Positions 1 through 5,509 are shown, counted from the first letter of the stretch. The stretch is DNA of 7,317 bases from an uncultured Clostridia bacterium (GCA_946006895.1 CAMFZO010000072.1:1-7317); one strand, 5' to 3'. Notes: generated from the letters alone by a model not told the origin. Program-made: numbers and translations.

Positions 1-54
1 CTGCTTGAACAATTTTTACTTCAAAATATTGTCTAACTTTTCGGGGTCACTTCA
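1..54. mobile_element. Probable end of an IS3-family (IS150-like) insertion sequence, cut by the window edge
   Basis: Positions 31-54 begin GTCTAACTTTTCGGGGTCA and end CTTCA. On the minus strand this starts TGAAGTGACCCC and continues GAAAAGTTAGAC. That resembles the terminal inverted repeats of many IS3-family elements, which begin with TG and contain a GACCCC...AAGTTAGAC core (recalled family knowledge, not searched). Inward of it, the minus strand can be read as FEVKIVQA (about positions 25-2), which recalls the N-terminus of IS3-type OrfA. No start codon or ribosome site precedes it, so this may be coincidence or a decayed copy. The outer boundary would be position 54, 36 bases after the HU stop codon. 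The transposase and the other end would lie left of position 1 and cannot be seen. Confidence 0.5.
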
Positions 55-55
55 A

Positions 56-77
56 GCCAATCCCAGCGGGTATTTTT
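56..77. terminator. Possible half of the HU transcription terminator, separated from its partner
   Basis: Fourteen bases after the HU stop codon the minus strand reads AAAAATACCCGCTGGGATTG. An A-run followed by a GC-rich stretch is what the first arm of a bidirectional intrinsic terminator looks like. No complementary arm ending in a T-run follows within the window, because IS-like sequence begins at position 54. I infer that the insertion may have split the hairpin. The alternative is that this is unrelated AT/GC-mixed sequence. Confidence 0.25.
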
Positions 78-90
78 ATGCAAAATGAAA

Positions 91-366
91 TTATTCTGCA
101 ACAGCGTCCTTGAAAGCCTTGCCGGCCTTGAACACGGGAGCCTTGGAAGCGGGGATCTGGATGGCTTCCTTGGTCTTGGGGTTGCGGCCCATGCGAGCCT
201 CGCGGCACTTCAGCTCGAAGGAGCCGAAGCCGACCAGCTGGACCTTGTCACCCTTGGCGACGGCTTCCTTGACGGTATCGACGACGGCTGCGACAGCCTT
301 TTCTGCGTCCTTCTTGGACAGGCCGGCCTTGGCGGCGACCTCAGCGATGAGTTCAGTCTTGTTCAT
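91..366 (-). CDS. hup: HU family histone-like DNA-binding protein
   Basis: A complete 91-residue protein of the normal HU length (about 90). HU is a dimeric nucleoid protein that bends DNA and binds it with little sequence preference, supporting replication, repair and chromosome compaction in the cytoplasm. The N-terminal helices (MNKTELIAEVAAKAGLSKKD) form the dimer core. GFGSF lies at residues 46-50. The beta-arm carries RMGRNPKTKE at 58-67, including Pro63, the residue that intercalates into DNA. The C-terminal helix is KAGKAFKDAV (80-89). ATG at 366 is preceded on the minus strand by AAAGAGG about 7 bases upstream. Cys54 in the arm base, where charged or small residues are more usual, is mildly unusual. 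The gene lies 158 bases after a flippase gene. In many Clostridia, HU sits in a sporulation-linked cluster with a YabM/SpoVB-type flippase and MazG. Confidence 0.97.
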   Translation of the reverse strand: MNKTELIAEVAAKAGLSKKDAEKAVAAVVDTVKEAVAKGDKVQLVGFGSFELKCREARMGRNPKTKEAIQIPASKAPVFKAGKAFKDAVAE

Positions 367-402
367 AATAGTACCTCTTTCTCAAAATAGTATCATTTGC
401 AC

Positions 403-447
403 CGGCGGGAAAACCAGTCGGAGGGCCTGGCAGAGCGCTGCCCGCCG
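403..447 (-). promoter_or_regulatory. GC-rich inverted repeat in the HU leader
   Basis: CGGCGGG (403-409) and CCCGCCG (441-447) are perfect 7-base inverted repeats 31 bases apart. Inside lies a competing perfect hairpin, GGCAG-AGCG-CTGCC (429-442). The two overlap at 441-442, so they cannot both form completely. No T-run follows on the minus strand, so this is not an intrinsic terminator for the flippase gene. It ends 37 bases before the HU start codon and would lie in the HU 5' untranslated region if transcription starts upstream. A weak -10-like TATAAG lies at 477-472 without a convincing -35. A regulatory role is inference only. Nothing else stands out in the 158-base gap. Confidence 0.35.
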
Positions 448-524
448 TTTCACCTGCCGATATTTTCTCTGCTTATAAAATTTACCACAAAAACATGAAA
501 TACGCAAGTAAAAATTAGGAAAAT

Positions 525-2225
525 TCAATGGATTTTCAGAATTTTTGCTATTTTTTCCCCCTTCGGCAGGAGCAAACAGTCTTCGTAGGTCACTGCTTTG
601 AGGAAAATGACCAGCAGCAGGTAGACCACAACGGCCACAAGGATGGCACAACCGCAGGCGATGACGATGCTGGATACGAAGCCGTAGACGAGCCGATAGG
701 CGAAGAACGCCGCCGCGCCCATGACCAGAGCGGCAAGGCCGCTCTTCCAGACGGAGCCGAGGAGCTTGGGTGTATCCGGCACCACGCGGTGGAGCATGAA
801 CAGGTTGAGAATCATAAACACGGTGAAGCAGGCCAGCGTACCCACCGGCGCGCCCAGGATGCCGATGGCCGGGTTGCCCACCAGAATATAGTTGACGGCC
901 ACCTTAACGCCGCCGCCGATGAGCATATTGACCATGGGCAGCCAGGGCCGGTTGTGGGCCTGCATGATGGCGGTGGTGACGGTGGTGATGCCGTTGATGA
1001 GAACGGTGGGCGCCAGGATCGCCAGCAGCACTGCCGCAAGCTGGACCCGCTCGTCACCGTAATTGCCCAGCAGGGCCATAATGGGCTCAGCCAGGACAAA
1101 CAGGCCGACCATACAGGGCATGGCGATGAGGCCCGTCAGCCGCAGGGAGGAATTTTGCACCATCTGCACGTTTTTTTGATCGTTGCAGGTCAGATAGCCG
1201 GTGATGGCCGGGATGATGGCCACGGTGATGCAGGGGAAAAAGGACGTGGGGAAATTGAAGATGGTCTGACAGAGGGCGTAGACGCCGCTCTGGTTTTCCA
1301 CGGCGGTCTGCATGACCTCCTGCCACGGGATCGTGACGCCGCCCCCGGACAGGGTGCTTTTGGTCAGATCCAGCATCCGGCCCATCCAGGTGGAAGCGCC
1401 CTGGGCGGTAGCCTGGGCTGCCTCCAGCAGACGGCGGGTGACCATGATCTCATCGACCAGGTTGATGAGCTGAAGACCCGCGGCACCCAGAGTGATAGGC
1501 ACGGCAATGGCCAGGAGCTGCTTGGCCGTGGTCTTGTAGGACAGGGCCGTTCCACCCAGGGAGGAGACGCGGCGGCGGTCCTTACGGTATTTGATGAACA
1601 CGTAGAGGGCGGAGCCTGCCGCGCCGATGCTGATGCCCACGATGGACGCGCCGGAGGCCAGCGCCACGTCGTCGGTCAGCCGTTTGACCACATAGGCAAA
1701 GCCCAGACCCAGCAGCAGCTTGCCCAGGGCCTCAATGACCTGGCTGACGGCGGTGGGAGTCATATCACCCTGGCCCTGGAAGAAGCCCCGGCAGGCCGAG
1801 GCGATACAGATGCACAGCACCGCCGGACCGAGGGCAAAGATGGAATACCAGGCGTTGGGCATGGACATGACATCCGATGCCAGCCAGTGGGGGAAGAGCA
1901 TCATCATACCGGTGCCCAGGAAGCCGATGGAAAGATAGGCGATCAGGGCCGTGTGGAAGATGCGCTGCATCTGCTTGCCGTTTTTCCGCGCATTGGCCTC
2001 AGAGACCATGCGGCTCATGGCCACGGGCAGACCGGTGGTAGACACCACCAGCAGTACGGTGTAGATGGCGTAGGCCTTGTTGAAATAGGCAAAGCCCTGG
2101 GAGTCGATGATCTGATTCAGGGGCAGCTTGTAGAGCATGCCAATGACCTTGACCACGATGGTCGAAAGGGACATGATGGCCGCGCCTGTCAGAAAGTTTT
2201 GCTTTTTTCCGTTCTTATTATCCAA
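525..2225 (-). CDS. MOP-superfamily lipid flippase, SpoVB/YabM-like (MurJ-related)
   Basis: A 566-residue polytopic membrane protein with hydrophobic segments along nearly its whole length. The N-terminus KKQNFLTGAAIMSLSTIVVK (7-26) then IGMLYKLPL, followed by GFAYFNKAYAIYT (44-56), TTGLPVAMSRMVSE (63-76) and RGFFQGQGDMTPTAVSQVIE (146-165), are hallmarks of the Firmicute SpoVB/YabM/YtgP branch. Members move lipid-linked sugar precursors across the cytoplasmic membrane, for peptidoglycan, spore cortex or other glycans. The sequence cannot decide which. The start is TTG at 2225: the AAGGAAGG ribosome site lies 6 bases upstream, and the next ATG (residue 18) would remove conserved sequence. It begins 2 bases after the amidohydrolase stop, so translational coupling is likely. 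A Gly/Thr/Ser-rich stretch at about 267-312 between predicted membrane segments makes it somewhat longer than the usual 520-545 residues. Its C-terminus is lysine-rich. Confidence 0.9.
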   Translation of the reverse strand: MDNKNGKKQNFLTGAAIMSLSTIVVKVIGMLYKLPLNQIIDSQGFAYFNKAYAIYTVLLVVSTTGLPVAMSRMVSEANARKNGKQMQRIFHTALIAYLSIGFLGTGMMMLFPHWLASDVMSMPNAWYSIFALGPAVLCICIASACRGFFQGQGDMTPTAVSQVIEALGKLLLGLGFAYVVKRLTDDVALASGASIVGISIGAAGSALYVFIKYRKDRRRVSSLGGTALSYKTTAKQLLAIAVPITLGAAGLQLINLVDEIMVTRRLLEAAQATAQGASTWMGRMLDLTKSTLSGGGVTIPWQEVMQTAVENQSGVYALCQTIFNFPTSFFPCITVAIIPAITGYLTCNDQKNVQMVQNSSLRLTGLIAMPCMVGLFVLAEPIMALLGNYGDERVQLAAVLLAILAPTVLINGITTVTTAIMQAHNRPWLPMVNMLIGGGVKVAVNYILVGNPAIGILGAPVGTLACFTVFMILNLFMLHRVVPDTPKLLGSVWKSGLAALVMGAAAFFAYRLVYGFVSSIVIACGCAILVAVVVYLLLVIFLKAVTYEDCLLLPKGEKIAKILKIH

Positions 2226-2227
2226 AG

Positions 2228-3544
2228 TCAGCCTTCCTTCTTCCCGCCGAACATCCGGGGCATGACATATTCTGCCAGCTCCCGGACGACGGCCTCCAGA
2301 TCAATGGTGGTGAATTTTCCGGCGGAGTAGAGGATCTTGCCACGGACCATGGTCATGACCACGTCGTGCCCGTTGGCAGCGTAGGCCAGATGGCTCATGA
2401 CGTTGTGGCAGGGCATGAGATGGGGCTGGGTGAAATCCAGCAGGATCAGATCGGCGTCCATGCCGACCTTTATCATGCCGCACTCCTTTTCCCGTCGCTG
2501 TGCCCGCGCACCACAGACCGTCGCCATGAGCAGGGCGGCATGGGCAGGCAGGGCCTTGGGATCCAGCGAACGGCCCTTGGCCATCAGTGTGGCGGCTCGG
2601 ATCTCCTCAAACATATCCAGATTGTTGTTGGAGACATTGGAGTCGGTGCCCAGGCAGACGTTCATGCCAGCCCGGATCATGTCCTCCACCTTGGCGCAGC
2701 CGGAGGCCAGCTTCAGGTTGGAGCAGGGGTTGTGGACGGCGGAGACGTGGCGCTTGGCAAGCAGGGCCATGTCCTCCGGCTCCAGCCAGACGCAGTGGGC
2801 GGCGATGGCGGGAGCGTCCCAGACGTGGTGGCAGTCCAGCACCTGGGCAGGGGTCAGGCCGTAACGCTCCTTGCAGGCCTCGTGCTCCGACTTGGTCTCC
2901 GACAGGTGGACGTGCATCCCGATGCCCTCGTTGATGGCGTATTCGCTGGCGGCGTCCCAGAGACGATGGTTGGAGGTGTATTCGCCGTGGATGGAGGCTT
3001 CGATCCGGATGCGTCCGTTGTCGTAGCCGTGCCATTTGTCCTTGAGGGCCACCATCTCCTGGCAGCGCACGTCCTTTTCAAAGTCGAAGTCCTCGCCGAA
3101 AAGGGTCAGGGCGCGGGAGATATTGGCCTTGATGCCCGATTCCGCCGCGGCCTGAGCCACCTCGTCGCAGAAGAAATACATATCGGACACGGAGGTGGTG
3201 CCGAAGCGCAGAGATTCGGCGATGGACAGGAGGGTCGCGGCCTTGACGCAGCGACCGTCCAGCTTATCCTCCGTGGGGAAGATGTACTTTTCCAGCCACT
3301 CGTGCAGCTCCACGTCGTCGGCGTAGCCGCGCATGGGAGACATGGCCAGATGGGTGTGGCAGTTGATGAGGCCGGGCATCAGGACCATGCCCTCACCATT
3401 GATGATCTGGGCCGGATGCTCCTCCGGCGCCTTACGGGAAAGGTAGCTGATCTTGCCGTCGGTGACGCCGACAAAGGCCGAAAACAGCACCCGCAGGTCC
3501 TCATCCATGGTCACAACGGTAACGTTCGAGAATAAAGTATCCAT
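2228..3544 (-). CDS. Amidohydrolase, 5'-methylthioadenosine/S-adenosylhomocysteine deaminase-like (MtaD/TRZ-ATZ type)
   Basis: A complete 438-residue metal-dependent hydrolase of usual family length. Metal-ligand motifs are visible in order: HTH (His63, His65) in PGLINCHTHL; HVHLSET (His213 likely metal ligand, Glu216 substrate contact); AAHCVWL (His250, catalytic His); and LGTDSNVSNNNLDMFEE (Asp301, metal/catalytic). The SNNNLDMFEE stretch and HEWLEKYIFPTED (81-93) match the MTA/SAH deaminase group best. That group deaminates adenosine-type thioethers such as S-adenosylhomocysteine, 5'-methylthioadenosine and adenosine to the inosine products. Specificity within the subfamily is hard to predict, and guanine- or other aminohydrolase activity is possible. 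ATG at 3544 follows AAAGGATG at 7-8 bases. It is the first gene of a two-gene operon with the flippase, an odd functional pairing. It probably has its own promoter in the 180-base gap upstream. Confidence 0.9.
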   Translation of the reverse strand: MDTLFSNVTVVTMDEDLRVLFSAFVGVTDGKISYLSRKAPEEHPAQIINGEGMVLMPGLINCHTHLAMSPMRGYADDVELHEWLEKYIFPTEDKLDGRCVKAATLLSIAESLRFGTTSVSDMYFFCDEVAQAAAESGIKANISRALTLFGEDFDFEKDVRCQEMVALKDKWHGYDNGRIRIEASIHGEYTSNHRLWDAASEYAINEGIGMHVHLSETKSEHEACKERYGLTPAQVLDCHHVWDAPAIAAHCVWLEPEDMALLAKRHVSAVHNPCSNLKLASGCAKVEDMIRAGMNVCLGTDSNVSNNNLDMFEEIRAATLMAKGRSLDPKALPAHAALLMATVCGARAQRREKECGMIKVGMDADLILLDFTQPHLMPCHNVMSHLAYAANGHDVVMTMVRGKILYSAGKFTTIDLEAVVRELAEYVMPRMFGGKKEG

Positions 3545-3560
3545 TTTGTCATCCTTTCGG

Positions 3561-3601
3561 GTATACTATAATCAGATAAAAAGGTTTAAAACCTTGATTA
3601 T
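3561..3601 (-). promoter_or_regulatory. Possible amidohydrolase promoter with overlapping palindrome
   Basis: The minus strand reads TATAGTATAC at 3570-3561, about 20-25 bases before the start codon, a fair -10 candidate (TATAGT at 3570-3565). No good -35 matches at 17 bases spacing (GGTTTT). Over that -35 position lies a near-perfect palindrome, AAGGTTT-A-AAACCTT (3581-3595). It is enclosed by a second inverted pair, ATAATC (3568-3573) and GATTAT (3596-3601). A palindrome over the -35 with a poor -35 box is compatible with an operator, but no known regulator site is recognised. The ribosome site AAAGGA follows at about 3557-3552. Confidence 0.35.
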
Positions 3602-3606
3602 TTATT

Positions 3607-3669
3607 TAATGATTCATGCGGCAACGAAATGCTCGCAAATCCCGGCTTTGCGCTGCCGCATAATAATTA
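3607..3669. repeat. Long imperfect hairpin in the hemZ-amidohydrolase gap
   Basis: ATGCGGCA (3616-3623) pairs perfectly with TGCCGCAT (3654-3661). The stem extends outward through ATT/AAT (3612-3614 with 3662-3664, one bulged C at 3615), one mismatch, then TAAT/ATTA (3607-3610 with 3666-3669). An inner stem CGCAAA (3634-3639) / TTTGCG (3647-3652) encloses a 7-base loop. There is no T-run on either side, so it is not a standard intrinsic terminator. It could be a structured repeat or a processing site in the 3' region of the hemZ transcript. That role is inference. Confidence 0.45.
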
Positions 3670-3674
3670 TTTCG

Positions 3675-3722
3675 ATCGCCGTTTTGCTCACTCCTTACGG
3701 GGCAACCGCAAAATATGGCGAT
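3675..3722. repeat. Imperfect hairpin just downstream of hemZ
   Basis: ATCGCC (3675-3680) pairs with GGCGAT (3717-3722), and directly inside, TTTTGC (3682-3687) pairs with GCAAAA (3708-3713). The two stems are separated by a small internal loop (G against TAT) and enclose a 20-base apical loop. It begins 2 bases after the hemZ stop codon and would form in the hemZ 3' untranslated RNA. Only A/T-mixed sequence follows on the minus strand, not a T-run, so termination is uncertain. The intergenic region 3545-3724 holds no credible gene. Confidence 0.4.
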
Positions 3723-3724
3723 GA

Positions 3725-5173
3725 TTACTTCAAAAATGCGAAGGCCGCCTCCTTCTGACGAAGCACATCCTCCAGGCGGTCGATGTACTGCCCGGGGAAT
3801 TTGGGATTGTGGAAGCGCTCCAGCGTACCGTCAGGGCGGTTGATCTTGGTCATGCCGCCGCCGCCCAGACTGATGATGCTGTGCAACTCCTCCATCATGT
3901 AGATGTTGTAAAGTCCCTCAAAGCCGGGCTTGCACCAGCCCACGTTCTCAAAGCTGCCGGACATATATTTCTGCCGGTAGAGGTAGTAGGGCGTGTAGCC
4001 CGCCTGCTGCAGACGCTGCCGGGAAAGGCGGAGCATTTTGTCCACGTTTTCCGCCGTGGGCAGGGTCTCCCGGGCAAAAAACAGGTCCGCGCCCTTTTTC
4101 AGGGCCAGGGTGTGAACGGTGATGTTGGTGGGGCCGAGGGCGAGAACCTGCTCCAGAGAGTCTAAAAAGGAGGCCTCCGTGTCCGACGGCAGGCCGGCAA
4201 TCAGGTCCATGTTGATGCCCTCGAAGCCGGCCTTTTGGGCGTCGCGGAAGGCCCGCACCGTATCCTCTCCCGAGTGGCAGCGGCCGATGACCCGCAGTAC
4301 CTCGTCGTTCATGGTCTGGGGGTTGATGCTCATGCGGTCACAGCCAAGAGCGCGGATGGCTTGCAGCTTGGGCAGGCTCAGAGTATCCGGGCGCCCACCC
4401 TCCACCGTATATTCTATCAGGCCTGTCAAGTCAAAATTCCCTGTAATTTCGGTCATCAGCCGTTTCATTTGATCTTCGGACAGGGTGGTAGGGGTGCCGC
4501 CGCCGATGTAGAGGGTCCTGACCCGTTTGCCGCTGCCCCGCAGGAGCTTCCCCACGTGGATGATCTCCTGCACCAACGCGTCCAGAAAACGCGGCAGGAG
4601 AGTGCGGAATTTTTCGATGCCCGCGCTGACAAAGCTGCAATAGGCGCAGCGGGTGGGGCAGAAGGGGATGCCGATATAGAGGGAAATGTCATTTTCTTCC
4701 AGCAGACCGGCGGCCTTGACCGTGGCGCGGGAGGCTTCAACGCACAGCTTCCGCCGTTCGGGCAGTACGTGGTACTGCTCCTTTAGCAGGCGCTCCGCGC
4801 TTTCCTCTGTACCGCCGGCGAGCAGATGGCGCGTGGTCAGCTTGGTGGGGCGCACGCCGGACAGACTGCCCCATTGGGGCGGCTGCCGCAGCTCCATAGC
4901 CGCCGCGTAATAGGCATTTTGCAGCAGACGGCGGCGGCTGGGCACATCACCGGCCAGCTCCGCTTTCATGCGCCGTGCGGCATAGACGGTCTTTCCGCGG
5001 AGGGTGATCTTAGCCCCGGCAGTCATCCAGTGCCTGCCCACCGACAGGGTCGAAACGGCACCGTCGCCGGAAAAAGGCCCTTCCACCGGCTCCATGGTCT
5101 CCTCGGGAAACAGGGCAAGCTGGAGCTGCTCCACGGCATAGCGCTCGGTATGTCCGCATAAATATAGCTTCAT
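3725..5173 (-). CDS. hemZ: Coproporphyrinogen dehydrogenase-like radical SAM protein HemZ
   Basis: A 482-residue protein from ATG at 5173, the usual HemZ length (about 480-500). The radical SAM cluster motif is IPFCPTRCAYCSF, with Cys172, Cys176 and Cys179 binding the 4Fe-4S cluster and SAM reduced to a 5'-deoxyadenosyl radical. GGGTPT (224-229) lies in the SAM-binding region. The C-terminal YLYRQKYMSGSFENVGW (397-413) is typical of HemZ, and the roughly 165-residue N-terminal extension separates it from HemN. HemZ is named for oxygen-independent conversion of coproporphyrinogen III to protoporphyrinogen IX. In anaerobes without full heme synthesis the real substrate is unclear, and a HemW-like heme-handling role is possible. 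Start choice: AAGGAG lies 9 bases upstream of 5173. The frame is open to 5266, but those 31 extra codons (HHSLLAIHHSLF...) only translate the heptad DNA repeat and are very unlikely to be protein. Confidence 0.93.
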   Translation of the reverse strand: MKLYLCGHTERYAVEQLQLALFPEETMEPVEGPFSGDGAVSTLSVGRHWMTAGAKITLRGKTVYAARRMKAELAGDVPSRRRLLQNAYYAAAMELRQPPQWGSLSGVRPTKLTTRHLLAGGTEESAERLLKEQYHVLPERRKLCVEASRATVKAAGLLEENDISLYIGIPFCPTRCAYCSFVSAGIEKFRTLLPRFLDALVQEIIHVGKLLRGSGKRVRTLYIGGGTPTTLSEDQMKRLMTEITGNFDLTGLIEYTVEGGRPDTLSLPKLQAIRALGCDRMSINPQTMNDEVLRVIGRCHSGEDTVRAFRDAQKAGFEGINMDLIAGLPSDTEASFLDSLEQVLALGPTNITVHTLALKKGADLFFARETLPTAENVDKMLRLSRQRLQQAGYTPYYLYRQKYMSGSFENVGWCKPGFEGLYNIYMMEELHSIISLGGGGMTKINRPDGTLERFHNPKFPGQYIDRLEDVLRQKEAAFAFLK

Positions 5174-5194
5174 AGGAGGCTTCTCCTTGAAATT

Positions 5195-5250
5195 GAGAAT
5201 TGTGAACAGTGAATGGTGAATAGCTAAGAGCGAATGGTGAATGACTGATG
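5195..5250. repeat. Degenerate tandem heptanucleotide repeat, consensus GTGAATG
   Basis: Read in sevens from 5195: GAGAATT, GTGAACA, GTGAATG, GTGAATA, GCTAAGA, GCGAATG, GTGAATG, ACTGATG. Eight consecutive units keep the seven-base phase. The inverse motif recurs at the other side of the intergenic region: the minus strand of 5477-5457 reads GCTAAGG, ACTAAGG, GTGAATG in the same phase. The array runs to within a few bases of the hemZ ribosome site and overlaps the left end of the MITE-like element. Confidence 0.7.
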
Positions 5251-5303
5251 TGTGCGCTCCGCGCACGGAAACTCATATACGAACGCATTCTCGTAAAACA
5301 GTT

Positions 5304-5376
5304 CGTAGGGGCGGCTATCAGCCGCCCGATTAGATACCGCTCGGTCGTTGGCGGGCGGCTGATAGCCGCCTCTACG
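5304..5376. repeat. Central inverted repeat, 25-base arms, each arm itself a hairpin
   Basis: The arm 5304-5328 and the reverse complement of 5352-5376 match at 24 of 25 bases, separated by 23 bases. Each arm is also palindromic: GGCGGCT-ATC-AGCCGCC at 5310-5326, and likewise in the second arm. The DNA or RNA can therefore form either one long stem or two short hairpins. I recall GTAGGGGCGGCTATCAGCC-like sequence as a common intergenic repeat in gut Clostridia, but could not check this. Both strands translate to AAISRP...GRLIAA-like peptides, which are products of the repeat and not proteins. Confidence 0.75.
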
Positions 5377-5401
5377 GCAAAAAGCGATAAATCGCGCGCA
5401 G

Positions 5402-5429
5402 GGCGCAACGACCCCGGGCGCCGTTTTTT
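5402..5429 (+). terminator. Weak plus-strand terminator-like stem with T-run
   Basis: GGCGC (5402-5406) and GCGCC (5418-5422) form a 5-bp all-GC stem with an 11-base loop. On the plus strand it is followed by G and six T residues (5424-5429). It faces opposite to every gene in the window, so it would stop antisense transcription at most. It may simply be part of the mobile element. Confidence 0.3.
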
Positions 5430-5509
5430 ATTCGTCTGCGAAGCAGACACCTCAGCCATTCACCCTTAGTCCTTAGCCAATGAATGGTTGAGAATACGAC
5501 CGTGTTCCC

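Larger units (their letters stand above)
5221..5479. mobile_element. MITE-like non-coding element with terminal inverted repeats between the MBL hydrolase gene and hemZ
   Basis: The left end 5221-5267 and the reverse complement of 5433-5479 align without gaps at 35 of 47 positions. The best core is GGTGAATGACTGATGTGT (5236-5253) against GGTGAATGGCTGAGGTGT (5464-5447). Just inside each end is a 6-bp hairpin with a 3-base loop: GTGCGC-TCC-GCGCAC (5252-5266) and GTCTGC-GAA-GCAGAC (5434-5448). Another stem, TACGAAC/GTTCGTA, pairs 5278-5284 with 5301-5307, and a large inverted repeat fills the centre. There is no credible ORF, so a transposase would have to act in trans. TTGAGAAT occurs on both sides (5193-5200 and 5488-5495) but is not equidistant from the ends, so a target duplication is doubtful. 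The 336-base gap 5174-5509 contains essentially only this element, the heptad array and the hemZ ribosome site. Confidence 0.6.

Noticed and set aside
9..32. ACAATTTTT/AAAATATTGT hairpin as an HU terminator
   Set aside because: It is AT-rich, has a bulge and no following T-run on the minus strand, and lies within IS-like sequence.
528..2330. A 600-codon open frame on the plus strand, antisense to the flippase
   Set aside because: It is rich in His, Asp, Gly and Gln with no recognisable domain or membrane segments, and mirrors codon bias of the real minus-strand gene. The minus frame shows conserved SpoVB/YabM motifs.
2366..3535. A 389-codon open frame on the plus strand, antisense to the amidohydrolase
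   Set aside because: Low-complexity Gly/Val/His-rich translation without motifs. The opposite frame has a complete set of amidohydrolase metal ligands.
5248..5469. A 73-codon plus-strand ORF and a longer overlapping minus-strand ORF inside the MITE-like element
   Set aside because: Both translate the palindrome (AAISRP and GRLIAA motifs on both strands). This is what an inverted repeat gives, and no ribosome site or independent protein signal exists.
5195..5479. A CRISPR array because of repeated short motifs
   Set aside because: The units are 7-base tandem repeats without unique spacers, and there are no cas genes in the window.
5193..5495. TTGAGAAT direct repeats as a target-site duplication of the MITE-like element
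   Set aside because: They lie 20 and 8 bases from the two inverted-repeat ends, and the left copy is partly within the degenerate heptad array. Chance is a fair explanation.
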